Below, in pieces: positions 7,561 through 16,569 of a stretch of 64,000 nt of DNA (position 1 is its first letter; every line of letters starts with the position of its first letter). The translations under genes and the position numbers were made by a program. Source of the DNA: Luteolibacter arcticus (GTDB lineage: Bacteria > Verrucomicrobiota > Verrucomicrobiia > Verrucomicrobiales > Akkermansiaceae); contig NZ_JAPDDT010000002.1 in NCBI RefSeq assembly GCF_025950235.1, forward strand, positions 806,001 through 870,000, written 5' to 3'. The notes below the pieces were generated by a model, which searched no databases, was not told the DNA's origin, and saw only the letters and a list, made by a program, of their open reading frames with translations.

Positions 7561-10452
7561 ATGGAAGCACGCTTGATCGCGGTCGATCCGCAGGGGGGGC
7601 ATGCCGAGGTGGTTCTTCCCAAGGAGCCCGTCAGCGTGGGCGGGCGGCCCGAAGATGGAGTGTTCCTCCGCATCGGCGTGGCGGCGTCGATTCTCCGCCT
7701 CCGTTTCGATCCTTCGCTTTCCACGTGGGTGGTGGATGTGCTGGAGGCACCAGTGCCGGTGCGGCTCAATGACGAGCCCCTTGCAGAGCGGGCGTCAGCC
7801 CCCTTGGTAAACGGGGATCAACTCGCCTTCCTGGGCTTCCAAGTCGGGATCCGGCTGATTTCCGCGGAGCCGGTGTTCAATGGCCGCGCGGCATCGATAC
7901 TTCCGCTGCCGAAGAGCGGCGCATTGGTTTTCGGCCGAGGTGAGGCCCCGGCCGGAGAAGCCGCCGGGTTCGTCGGCTTGGATGCGGATGACCAGACGAT
8001 TTCCTCCAAGCACTTCATCATCGAGCGGCAGCAGGGAGGGCATATCATCCGGGATGTCAGCCGCTTCGGCACCACGCTCAACGGCGTGTCATTCTCCACG
8101 GCGGAACTGGTCTATGGCGACCGGATCAAGATCGGCCACTACACCTTCGAGTTCGATGGCAAGGCGTTGCGGTGGCTGGATCATCCGGACGCAGGCATGA
8201 TCGAAGCCGAGCGCCTGACGCGCGAGGCGGGTGGCAGGAAGATCCTCAATGAAGTGACCTTGCGGGTTCGCCCGGGTGAGTTCGTTGGGATCCTCGGTGG
8301 CTCCGGCCAAGGCAAATCCACGTTGCTCAATGCCTTGTGCGGCATCGTGCCGGCGAGCAGCGGAGCGGTGCGCGTCAGCCGGCAATTGCTGGAAGATCGC
8401 TCGAGCATCCGCGATCTCGGGGTCGGATACGTTCCCCAGGACGACATCGTCCATCGCGAACTCACGGTGAATGACGCCCTGCTGCTCAGCGGACGCTTGC
8501 GCCTGAATCTGCCGGTGGCCCAGATCCGAGCCCGGATCGACCGCATCATCGGGCAACTGGGCCTGGAAGAGCACCGGGCCAAGCGCGTGTACATGCTTTC
8601 CGGGGGGCAGCGGAAGCGGGTCAGCATCGGCATCGAGTTGCTGTCAAATCCCTCCGTGCTGTTCCTGGACGAGCCGTCGTCCGGTCTGGATCCGGCCACT
8701 GAGGAGAACCTGATGGTGCTGCTCCAGAAGCTCGCTCTCAGCGGGATCACGGTGGTGTGCACCACTCACGTGCTGCAGAAGGCCTATCTCTTCGACCGCC
8801 TGCTTTTCATTCAGGATGGCCGGCTGGTTTTCTCCGGCGACAGTGACGAGGCCCGCACTCACTTTCTTGGCGGTGGCCAAGCCGGCAGCCAATTGGAGGC
8901 TCCGCTGGAAAAGATCTACTCGATCCTGGCGGATCGCTCGATACCGGCCGAGGCGCGCGAGCAGGCCTACCTCGCCTCACCGTTCGCCCCGCCGCCTGCG
9001 ATGGCCGCGGCACCACCCGCGGCGGCGACCCGCAGGGGGCGTGGGAAGGGAGTCCGGGATGACCGCCGCGTGCCGGCGCCTCGCGCCCTCGCCACCCTGC
9101 TAAAGCGCCAGTGGAAGATCGTGGTCGCGGATCCGCTGAACCTCGCATTCCTCCTCGCACAGGCCGTGGTCATTGCGATCCTCATCGCTTGGGCCAGCGA
9201 TGACATCGGGATGCGAATGTTCCTGATGGTCGTCGCCTCGATGTGGTTCGGCTGTAGCAATGCGGCGCAGCAGATTGTCGGTGAGATCATGATTTTCCGC
9301 CGCGAGCGCGTCTGCGGATTGGGGCTGGCGACTTACTATGGGAGCAAGCTGTTGTTCCTCGGCGCGCTCACCGCGTTGCAGACCCTTCTTCTCTTCGGGT
9401 GCGCCCATCTCATGGCGCGCCACTGGCATCCCGAGGAATTCAACCGGCCGGAATTCGAACGCCAGTTGAACGAGCGCTACACGGCAGTTGCCGGGCAGGA
9501 GGAGCCGGTTATGGCCGCGGCGGACGACGATTTCATCGCGAAGGGCGACGAGGACTTCGGACTCGTGGAAGAGCAGTCCGCACAGTCTTCCACGACGCCG
9601 GCGGCACCCGCCCCTCCGCCGCCCCCGTCACCGCCCAAGCCGGGTACCGTGGAGCGTCTGGCATCGATCGGTGACTGGTTCCATCTCGGCGGGAACCTCA
9701 CCGAGAGCGGGCCGCGGGACCTTCTGTTAGAAAATGGTGAGCGTGCACGCGACCCGGCCGGCAAGCTGCTTTCCTTTGCCGGGCTGCCGATCGACCGGGT
9801 GCTCACCGTCACCTTATTGTTGCGGGCGGGCGGTCTTCTGTCCGCAGGGTTGATCGGGGTGATTCTCGGGCTGACCGTTTCCACATTGGTGCGGAGTGCG
9901 ACGCAGGCGGTCATGTGGGTGCCGCTGCTGCTGATCCCTCAGATCCTGTTCGGGGGCTTTGTCATTCCCTATCCGGAGATGAGCGGTTCGGCCCGGGCCT
10001 TCTCGCGTGGCGTTCCCAGCTTCGCCTGCCAACGGTTGATCGATGTCTCCCACGTCTATGGGCGGGCGATGCCGTTCCTCTCGAACCGGACCAAGACGCC
10101 GGTCTTCCTTACCACGGACGGCAGCAAGGAAACGATCGAGTGGGAGCGCGCAGGCAAGCCACTGAGCCAGGACTACGACCGGATCTCGCCCTTCAACCGC
10201 TCTTGGCAGAATCTGCTGGTGGTGCCGGATGATCGTGGCCGGCACAAGCAGGAGAGCGTGCGGGTGACGGGCACCTTCACCACCATCCCGCGCGACTCGG
10301 TGAAATCCCGCCAGGACGTGCGCTATCTCAAGGGCACGGTTTTCCGGAATCTCCAGCCGGCATGGGCGGCGCTGGGCTGCCTGGGGGCGTGGGTGGCGGT
10401 GTGCGCCACGGTCACCCTTTCCGGACTCGTCATCAAACAGACTGGAGGATAA
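7561..10452 (+). CDS. FHA-domain ABC transporter (ABCG/ABC-2 type), Rv1747-like layout
   Basis: This encodes 963 residues. Residues 1-100 look like a degenerate FHA domain. Residues about 118-205 form a complete FHA domain: FGRGE, then ISSKHFIIE (Ser and His) and TTLNG (Asn), the phosphothreonine-reading residues. An ATPase follows with Walker A GGSGQGKS (about 245-252), signature LSGGQRKRVS (about 346) and Walker B VLFLDEP (about 365). Residues 515-963 are an ABC-2 permease with a Pro-rich soluble insert between membrane helices. FHA-FHA-ATPase-permease is the layout of M. tuberculosis Rv1747, an exporter regulated by the neighbouring kinase PknF. Here too a Ser/Thr kinase gene follows 9 bp downstream. 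The substrate is unknown; lipid or polysaccharide export would fit. Confidence 0.9.
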   Translation: MEARLIAVDPQGGHAEVVLPKEPVSVGGRPEDGVFLRIGVAASILRLRFDPSLSTWVVDVLEAPVPVRLNDEPLAERASAPLVNGDQLAFLGFQVGIRLISAEPVFNGRAASILPLPKSGALVFGRGEAPAGEAAGFVGLDADDQTISSKHFIIERQQGGHIIRDVSRFGTTLNGVSFSTAELVYGDRIKIGHYTFEFDGKALRWLDHPDAGMIEAERLTREAGGRKILNEVTLRVRPGEFVGILGGSGQGKSTLLNALCGIVPASSGAVRVSRQLLEDRSSIRDLGVGYVPQDDIVHRELTVNDALLLSGRLRLNLPVAQIRARIDRIIGQLGLEEHRAKRVYMLSGGQRKRVSIGIELLSNPSVLFLDEPSSGLDPATEENLMVLLQKLALSGITVVCTTHVLQKAYLFDRLLFIQDGRLVFSGDSDEARTHFLGGGQAGSQLEAPLEKIYSILADRSIPAEAREQAYLASPFAPPPAMAAAPPAAATRRGRGKGVRDDRRVPAPRALATLLKRQWKIVVADPLNLAFLLAQAVVIAILIAWASDDIGMRMFLMVVASMWFGCSNAAQQIVGEIMIFRRERVCGLGLATYYGSKLLFLGALTALQTLLLFGCAHLMARHWHPEEFNRPEFERQLNERYTAVAGQEEPVMAAADDDFIAKGDEDFGLVEEQSAQSSTTPAAPAPPPPPSPPKPGTVERLASIGDWFHLGGNLTESGPRDLLLENGERARDPAGKLLSFAGLPIDRVLTVTLLLRAGGLLSAGLIGVILGLTVSTLVRSATQAVMWVPLLLIPQILFGGFVIPYPEMSGSARAFSRGVPSFACQRLIDVSHVYGRAMPFLSNRTKTPVFLTTDGSKETIEWERAGKPLSQDYDRISPFNRSWQNLLVVPDDRGRHKQESVRVTGTFTTIPRDSVKSRQDVRYLKGTVFRNLQPAWAALGCLGAWVAVCATVTLSGLVIKQTGG

Positions 10453-10461
10453 GACCACGCC

Positions 10462-13400
10462 ATGGTCCAAGCGGGAGAGAAAATCGGCAATCACCAGATC
10501 TGCGCCGACGCCCAAGGGGCTGTGGCGACCTTGGGATCTGGAGCGGGTGGGACCACCGTGCGCGCCGTTCACGTCCATTTGCAAACGGCCGCCGCGATCA
10601 AGTTCCTGCGCCGTCGCAGCAGCCATCCGACGCTGGAGGCCGCGGCATTTCTCACCGAAGCGCGCGCCGCAGCGGGGCTTTCCCACCCCCACATCGCGCG
10701 AATCCATGACTTCGGCGAGGATGCGGGCCGCCTCTACTATGTCATGGACTTGTGCGAGGGGGGCAGCCTCGCCGAACACTTCCTCCGCCATGGGCCGTTG
10801 CCGCCGGGGGTAGCCTTGCAATGGCTGCGCGAGGCCGCCTCTGCGCTCACCCATGCTCACCGGAAAGGCCTGCTCCATCGTGATATCAAGCCATCCAACC
10901 TGCTGATCTCCCATGACCATGATCACGACAGCGCCTCGCTGAAGTTGATCGATTTCGGTTTGGCGGCCCGCTCCGACGACGAGGCCTCCGCCGAGAACCG
11001 CGTGATCGGCACGCCGCTCTATGCCGCTCCCGAGCAATTGCGCGGGGAGGCCTGTCCCGCGTCCGACGTGTTTTCGCTCGGTGCCACCTTCCTGCACTTG
11101 CTCACGGGCCGGCTTCTCGCGGAAGGCGACGTCAAGGCGGTCATCGCCGAGCGGCTCTCCTCGACCGGCTACGGTCATCTCTTGCACGCGCTCGATCCCG
11201 CATGGCGCACTCTCCTGGAAGCGATGCTGGAGATCGACCCTGCGCTCCGCCCGGCGGATGGCGGGGTCGTCCAGTCCGCCATCGAGGAACTCTTCGCTCA
11301 CCAGCAGACCCGCCCGGTGCCATGGACCGGGGGAGACGAAGGGGCCTTCGCGGTGCCGGCCGCCGATCCGGAGGCGGCGTGGGGCGAGCGCCTGGAAGGC
11401 ACGTGGCAGGACTTCTGGCGCCCGCTCGAGACATTCCAGCCGTGGGGCGGGGGATACCGTGCCGTCGCCGCGCGAGTGGATGCTCCGGAAGCCGGCTGGG
11501 AGCTGGCTTTGTACGAGTCGTCGGATGAGACGCTGCTTACCAGCTTGATCCTGCAAGGAGGACGGCTTCAGCTCCACGCGGCCGCCCTTGGGCTAGGCCA
11601 TGTCCTGCTCCAGCGTGGCACCGGCTGGCATGCCTTGGCATGGCCTCGTGGCGAGGGTGGCGACGCCATTTCCTGGATCCGCGCTCATCCGGAGCCCTCG
11701 GTGGAACTGGTCCTTGGAATGCTGCGCCCTTTGGCGGCGGGTCTGGACGGACTCGCTGCAGATGGCTTGGAGAACTTGGAACTCCACCCTGCGATGCTCC
11801 GGATCTCCGGTACCACCGACCCGGTGGTATCGATCGAGCCCCCACTGCCGGTCAGCGCGTCAAAGGGAGCGGTCGAGAGCACCATGACCATGGGTGGCGT
11901 CGCGGCCGCCTCGCTACCTGCTCGCTTGGCCGCGTGCATCTTTCACTTTCTCGGCGGGCGGCCCGTTCCTCCCGCCGCGTTCATGAGTGTGCGCGCCTAT
12001 GCGGCACTTCCCCGGCTTTCCGAAAAGGCCAACCGCTTTCTTTCCCAGGCAATCGCGGGCCAGGTGGGAGTGACGTGCTCGGACATCGTGCAGCGCTTGG
12101 GCAGTGACGAACGGCTGCCGGGAAGTTCGCTGCGATCTTCGGTCTCCCTTCATCCAGGGTCATCATCGGTGTTCTCCAGCCGCACGGCCTCGGGGAGTCA
12201 CTCGCATGCCGCTAGCACTACCGTTCATCCACCGCCACCGGAAGTTCGTGCTGCCGCGGTCATGCCGCCACTGCCGTCCGCGGATGCCGCCCCCCCCCTC
12301 CCACCACCTCCCGCTCTTTCCGCCGCCGCTTTGTCCGCGCCGCCACCCGTCACGGTTTCCTCGTCCGCGGCGGCCTCCGTTCCGGCGAAGTCATCACGGC
12401 CCCTTGGACTCGCCGTGGCCGCGGTCGTGCTGGTGGCGGCTATTGCCGGAGGCGGGGGTTGGTACTTTCTCGGGCGGCCACGGCCGTTGCCACTCCCGGG
12501 TTCCACGCCTTCCGCCAGCCAGTCCACTGACCCCTCTCCCACGCCCGTCCCCACGACCTCCCCGGGGGATGCCCCGCCGCCGGCTTCCGCTCAAAACGCC
12601 GCGCTGATTCGTGTGCCCGGCGATGCCGCCACCTTGGCGGAGGCCGTGAATCGTTGTCAGGAGGGCGGCACCATCGAGATCAAGGGAGGCGTCTACCGGG
12701 AGGCTCTCCTCATTACCCGGCCGCTCAAGATCCGGGCGTCCGGCGGAGCCGCCTTGGAGGACGAGGGCAAGCGCATCTCCCTGCTCACCGTGAAGGGAGG
12801 GATCGAGGTGTCTGTGCATGGTCTAACTTTCCGGAATGTGGACCAGCAGGGGGTGGGTGATCCGAACGCGAATTCGCCGCTGATCATCGCCGCCACCGGT
12901 GCCCGGCTCGAACTTGACCAGTGCATCCTCGATGGCGGCCAAGGCGACGGCCTGAGCCTAGCCGACAAGTCGACCGGCACGCTGTCCGGCTGCCGCATTT
13001 CCAAGAACCGGGCATTCGGCGTGCGAGTCAGCGGCGGAGCGTCCGCCACCATCACCTCCGGCGTCATCCAGGAAAACGGCGCCGGCGGGGTGTGGATTTC
13101 CAATGCCGGTTCCAAGGTTTCGATTTCCGGGGGCACGGCCATCACACGCAACGCACACAACGGAGTCCAAGTCTTGGCAGGCTCGACAGCGGACCTTCAG
13201 GGCGTTGAGATCTCGTCGAACCGCCAGAACGGAATCCTCGCCAAGGATGCCGGCACCACCGTCACGCTCGGCCAGGGCTGCGTCATCTCCGACAACGACA
13301 CCAACGGATTGATCGCGGGACTGGGGGCTTCGGCAAGCGTGACCGGCAGCCGGTTCGAGCGGAACAAGGCCGACGGCATCGACACCGAGGGTGCCACGTC

Positions 13401-13710
13401 CCTGAATATCTCCGGATCGGTTTTCGACGGCAACGGGCGGGGCGGCCTGTTTTTCAACCAGGGCGGGAAGGCCGAGTGTCGCGTCGCAAGCTCCGAGTTT
13501 TCCCGACATGCCGACTTCGGCATCGTCTTCGACGGGGGGGTGGTGGACGTGCGTGACTGCAAGTTCGATGGCAATGGCATGGCGATTCACGCGGGCAGTG
13601 GCACCCAAGGCGAGATTCGGGATAATACCATCACTCCGGGGCCGCTGGAGAAGGTCGTGAACTTTGAGGAAGGGAGCTCCATCACTGCGACTAACAATGT
13701 CTGTGAGTGA
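10462..13710 (+). CDS. Transmembrane Ser/Thr protein kinase with extracytoplasmic beta-helix
   Basis: This encodes 1,082 residues. The kinase domain occupies about 30-275, with AAIKFLRR (ATP-binding Lys), HRDIKPSN (about 139, catalytic loop), DFG in LIDFGLAA (about 163) and GTPLYAAPEQL (activation segment). The Gly-rich loop is weak. A middle region of about 370 residues ends in a Pro/Ala linker. One membrane helix (PLGLAVAAVVLVAAIAGGGGW) lies at about 647-667. Residues about 715-1082 are outside the cell membrane and form a right-handed parallel beta-helix with repeated G-V-x-V-S and N-x-A-x-G-V rungs, like pectate-lyase/NosD folds. The likely role is sensing an envelope glycan and phosphorylating Thr residues read by the FHA domains next door. 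The partner assignment is inferred from adjacency and the PknF/Rv1747 precedent. Confidence 0.88.
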   Translation: MVQAGEKIGNHQICADAQGAVATLGSGAGGTTVRAVHVHLQTAAAIKFLRRRSSHPTLEAAAFLTEARAAAGLSHPHIARIHDFGEDAGRLYYVMDLCEGGSLAEHFLRHGPLPPGVALQWLREAASALTHAHRKGLLHRDIKPSNLLISHDHDHDSASLKLIDFGLAARSDDEASAENRVIGTPLYAAPEQLRGEACPASDVFSLGATFLHLLTGRLLAEGDVKAVIAERLSSTGYGHLLHALDPAWRTLLEAMLEIDPALRPADGGVVQSAIEELFAHQQTRPVPWTGGDEGAFAVPAADPEAAWGERLEGTWQDFWRPLETFQPWGGGYRAVAARVDAPEAGWELALYESSDETLLTSLILQGGRLQLHAAALGLGHVLLQRGTGWHALAWPRGEGGDAISWIRAHPEPSVELVLGMLRPLAAGLDGLAADGLENLELHPAMLRISGTTDPVVSIEPPLPVSASKGAVESTMTMGGVAAASLPARLAACIFHFLGGRPVPPAAFMSVRAYAALPRLSEKANRFLSQAIAGQVGVTCSDIVQRLGSDERLPGSSLRSSVSLHPGSSSVFSSRTASGSHSHAASTTVHPPPPEVRAAAVMPPLPSADAAPPLPPPPALSAAALSAPPPVTVSSSAAASVPAKSSRPLGLAVAAVVLVAAIAGGGGWYFLGRPRPLPLPGSTPSASQSTDPSPTPVPTTSPGDAPPPASAQNAALIRVPGDAATLAEAVNRCQEGGTIEIKGGVYREALLITRPLKIRASGGAALEDEGKRISLLTVKGGIEVSVHGLTFRNVDQQGVGDPNANSPLIIAATGARLELDQCILDGGQGDGLSLADKSTGTLSGCRISKNRAFGVRVSGGASATITSGVIQENGAGGVWISNAGSKVSISGGTAITRNAHNGVQVLAGSTADLQGVEISSNRQNGILAKDAGTTVTLGQGCVISDNDTNGLIAGLGASASVTGSRFERNKADGIDTEGATSLNISGSVFDGNGRGGLFFNQGGKAECRVASSEFSRHADFGIVFDGGVVDVRDCKFDGNGMAIHAGSGTQGEIRDNTITPGPLEKVVNFEEGSSITATNNVCE

Positions 13711-13839
13711 GGTTCCCGAGGCGGGCGCGGTCACCGGTGAGACAGTCGGGCGTTGACATCGGGAACTTCGTTCTGCACAGCTTAGTTAGGAAAACTGCAG
13801 ATGTGGTTTTACCTTTTAACACTCCTCCCTTCCCCACTC

Positions 13840-14484
13840 ATGAATCCTCCATCCACTCGCTGGCAATCGAGCCTCCTTCCATTCGCGGCCGTCACCGTAT
13901 TCGCCATCTTCACCAATAGCTGCGCCCAGACAGCGGACGGCCGCCTGGCACAGGGACAAGGAACCGCCATCGGAGCGGTCGCCGGCGGATTGCTCGGCTA
14001 TGCAATCGGCGGTCAGCGCGGCGCGGTCGCCGGGGCGGCGCTTGGGGGAGCCGGTGGCTTTGCCTACGGCTCTCACATCGCCAACAAGAAGGCCAAGTAT
14101 GCGAGCACCGAGAAATGGCTGGATGATTGCATCAAGGATGCCGAGTCGAAGCGCAGTGACGCCACCGCTTATAACAAGAAGCTTGATGGTCGCCTGGCCG
14201 CCCTCCAGCGGGACATCCGCGCTGCCCGCGCCGCCAATGACACGGCCAAGCTCAAAACCCTCAAGGGCCAGATCCGCACTGAGAAGAAGGAAGCCATCCA
14301 GCAACGGGACAGCTACAAGAAGGAAGCCGAGTTGCAGCGCGGTGCGATTCGCGAGGCTGGCTCCGAGGCGCCCGGCAAGGTGAAATTGCTCCAGAACAGC
14401 ACCAAGGGAATCGAAAGCCAGGCGGTCGGCATCGACAACAAGGTCGAACGCTATGCGGCCCTCGAATCGCAGATCGACGTCTGA
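13840..14484 (+). CDS. Glycine-zipper lipoprotein with coiled coil
   Basis: This encodes 214 residues from the ATG at 13840; a longer reading from 13801 adds a poor N-terminus. The signal ends in FTNSC, giving a lipidated Cys. Residues about 30-75 form a glycine zipper (GTAIGAVAGGLLGYAIGGQRG, split by one turn), as in SlyB/Pcp-like outer-membrane lipoproteins. The rest is a long charged coiled coil (KKLDGRLAALQRDIRAARA). Zippers of this kind insert in or line the outer membrane. The gene starts a sub-cluster (13840-16544) after a 129-bp gap. A TTGACA at 13753-13758 could be its -35, but no matching -10 is seen. Confidence 0.8.
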   Translation: MNPPSTRWQSSLLPFAAVTVFAIFTNSCAQTADGRLAQGQGTAIGAVAGGLLGYAIGGQRGAVAGAALGGAGGFAYGSHIANKKAKYASTEKWLDDCIKDAESKRSDATAYNKKLDGRLAALQRDIRAARAANDTAKLKTLKGQIRTEKKEAIQQRDSYKKEAELQRGAIREAGSEAPGKVKLLQNSTKGIESQAVGIDNKVERYAALESQIDV

Positions 14485-14519
14485 TCCGCTCGCCTTTTGC
14501 ATTCCAACTTACTCCGGTT

Positions 14520-14738
14520 ATGAAAACTTCATTGTTGGCCATCGCGGCCGTCATTCCCTTGCTCGCCTCTTGCACCGGTGACCCGAATTCAGGCGGGATC
14601 TTCTGGAGCGAACCGGCCGCCCAACAGCGTCTGTCCGACCGCCAGCAGCGGTTGGATGACGTCGAAGGGCAAACGAGCCGGACTCGTTCCGACTCCCGCC
14701 GCAAGCAAGCCGAGATCGACCGCTTGTCCGGCGAGTAG
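14520..14738 (+). CDS. Small lipoprotein with helical tail
   Basis: This encodes 72 residues. The lipobox LLASC follows MKTSLLAIAAVIP, so it is an anchored lipoprotein. The mature 55 residues include a short loop (TGDPNSGGIFWSEP) and a charged helix rich in Arg, Gln and Asp (RLSDRQQRLDDVEG). It lies 35 bp after one glycine-zipper lipoprotein gene and 11 bp before another. That suggests the three products work together at the outer membrane. No known family is recognised. Confidence 0.75.
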   Translation: MKTSLLAIAAVIPLLASCTGDPNSGGIFWSEPAAQQRLSDRQQRLDDVEGQTSRTRSDSRRKQAEIDRLSGE

Positions 14739-14749
14739 TCCATCCGTCC

Positions 14750-15349
14750 ATGCAGCGCTTGATCCCCCGCCTGATCCTCCTCGTCAGTGCGTCCTGTGTG
14801 CTTGCCAGCTGCGGGACGGGCAGGGAATCGGCGCCCGCATGGGGCATGGTGGGCGGCACCGTGATTGGTGCCGCCATCGGCTCGTTTTCCGGCAATGCAG
14901 GGGAGGGCGCTCACATCGGCGCCTTGTTGGGCACCGGGTCGGGGCACCTCATCGCGGCAGCTCCTCCTTCGGGACCGCCACCGGAGATCGCCACCTCGAT
15001 GATTCGTTCTTCCGACAAGACGATTCGCCGGGCCGAGCAGCGGAACCGCCAACTCCAAGGCGAGTTCGGTGACCTTGTCGTGCGTCACAGCCGGTCGGAG
15101 GCCAGCGGCGGGACGAATGACGGGCTGCTCGTCCGCTCGCTGGCCGCGTCGCGTGAGCGCGAGGCCGGGCAATGGGCCGCGGACATGAAACAGGTGTCGG
15201 ACGCGATGGAGCTCGCCCTGCGCGGCCGGACATCCCCCGGGGGGCGGAACTACTCACGTATCGCCGCCGACCAGCAAGCAGCCGATGCCTTGACCCGCTC
15301 GTTCAAGGAGCACGCCAAACGATTCCGAGGGCTTGCCCGCGGGCGCTGA
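14750..15349 (+). CDS. Second glycine-zipper lipoprotein
   Basis: This encodes 199 residues. The signal peptide ends at VLASC, so Cys21 is probably lipidated. A glycine-zipper stretch (GMVGGTVIGAAIGSFSG, then GALLGTGSG) covers about residues 32-65. A charged helical region follows (SSDKTIRRAEQRNRQLQ) and the C-terminus is basic. The layout repeats that of the lipoprotein at 13840-14484 without obvious sequence identity, so the two may be distant paralogues. The gene ends 4 bp before the S41 peptidase start, which argues for co-translation. Confidence 0.78.
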   Translation: MQRLIPRLILLVSASCVLASCGTGRESAPAWGMVGGTVIGAAIGSFSGNAGEGAHIGALLGTGSGHLIAAAPPSGPPPEIATSMIRSSDKTIRRAEQRNRQLQGEFGDLVVRHSRSEASGGTNDGLLVRSLAASREREAGQWAADMKQVSDAMELALRGRTSPGGRNYSRIAADQQAADALTRSFKEHAKRFRGLARGR

Positions 15350-15353
15350 TCCG

Positions 15354-16544
15354 ATGAGAAGCCACCGACATGTCACCCTCGCCGCGGTTGTGATGTTCGT
15401 AGGGGCGGGAACGCTGGCTCATGCCGAACTGGATGCTGCGGCGAGTGGACTTTGGCGCAGCTTCCTCCTGAGATATCGGGAGCTTTCGCTGACGCAACTG
15501 GGCGATGCCGAGCTCGACGCCCTCGCGCGCGAACACTTGATCGGCCGTCTGGGGGCGAGGTACCGCAGTTGGAAAAAAGAAGATTACGCGGACCTGGGAG
15601 CGTTGATCGCGGCCATCCGGGAAAAGGAACCGGAGCGCGATTCCTTCCAACTCGTGGAATTGGCGCTCGCTGCAATGCTGCCAGCGATCGACCGCTACGG
15701 CGGCTACGAAACCGCAGCCGACATGGCACGTTTTCAGGAAGCGGTCCGTCAAGGCCCCGGGGGTTCGGTGCAAATGACCATCGAGCATGACAAGGCGGGT
15801 CGTCTGCTTTGCTTCCCACTGGCGGAGGGGCCTGCCGACCGGGCTGCCGTGCTACCGGGGGCGGAGCTTCTGGCGGTGGATGGGATCGCGGTGGAGCGCA
15901 AGGAACTGGTCGCGGTGAAGTTTGCGTTCATCGGACCGCCCGCCAGTGTGGTGCGGGTCAAGGTGCGGCAACCTCATGGCAAGACCGAGGAGTTGATGAT
16001 CACCCGCGACCGCGAGCCGGCATCCGTCGTGGCCAGCGACGGCCCGCTCGGACTGAACATTCGCATTCGCAAGTTTGACCGTGGTTCCGCGAAGCTGTTG
16101 CGCGAGTTGCTCCGCGAACACGCGGCCAAGGCCAACCGGCTGACGCTGGATCTGCGGGGTAATCCCGGCGGACTGCGTGACGAGGCGGTGCTGGCGGTGT
16201 CGTTGTTTTTGCCCGAGGGGACCCCGATCGGCACCTTTGTCTCGCGGGGGGGGAAGGAGTCCCTCAAGGATGGCAATGGGGTCGAGGTCTCGCCCGAGAG
16301 TATCCGCATCGTCCTGGACCGGCGGACGGCCAGCGGCGCGGAATTCCTGGCCGCCAGCCTGCGGGAGGGATTGCCCGGGAAGGTGATGGTGTTTGGCGGG
16401 CCCAGCTACGGCAAAGCGCACAGCACGGCACGGGCTGGCACCGAGGGTGGCGGGATGCTCACGCTCACGGAGGCTGAACTCGCCACCGCCTCCGGCTTCA
16501 CGTGGGACAAGGCCGGAGTCGAGCCGGATCACCGGGCGAAGTGA
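15354..16544 (+). CDS. S41-family (C-terminal processing) peptidase, exported
   Basis: This encodes 396 residues from the ATG at 15354, which gives a signal peptide (HVTLAAVVMFVGAGTLAHA). A PDZ-like segment lies at about 135-215 (RAAVLPGAELLAVDGIAVE). The S41 core follows: LTLDLRGNPGGLRDEAV, then TASGAE with Ser327 in the position of the Tsp/CtpA nucleophile, and PSYGK with Lys354 in the position of the catalytic Lys. The Ser-Lys spacing is 27, against 25 in E. coli Tsp. The family cleaves C-terminal tails of periplasmic proteins and often has envelope substrates. It closes the island, and the neighbouring lipoproteins are candidate substrates or adaptors (inference). Confidence 0.85.
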   Translation: MRSHRHVTLAAVVMFVGAGTLAHAELDAAASGLWRSFLLRYRELSLTQLGDAELDALAREHLIGRLGARYRSWKKEDYADLGALIAAIREKEPERDSFQLVELALAAMLPAIDRYGGYETAADMARFQEAVRQGPGGSVQMTIEHDKAGRLLCFPLAEGPADRAAVLPGAELLAVDGIAVERKELVAVKFAFIGPPASVVRVKVRQPHGKTEELMITRDREPASVVASDGPLGLNIRIRKFDRGSAKLLRELLREHAAKANRLTLDLRGNPGGLRDEAVLAVSLFLPEGTPIGTFVSRGGKESLKDGNGVEVSPESIRIVLDRRTASGAEFLAASLREGLPGKVMVFGGPSYGKAHSTARAGTEGGGMLTLTEAELATASGFTWDKAGVEPDHRAK

Positions 16545-16569
16545 AAGGAGGCAAGCTGGTTCTGCGGGG

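Noticed and set aside
9814-11577. Long minus-strand open frame of 587 codons
   Set aside because: It is antisense to the FHA-ABC and kinase genes, whose motifs are unmistakable; long shadow frames are common in GC-rich DNA.
13753-13839. TTGACA upstream of the glycine-zipper lipoprotein gene as a promoter
   Set aside because: No -10 at 16-18 bp; kept only as a remark.
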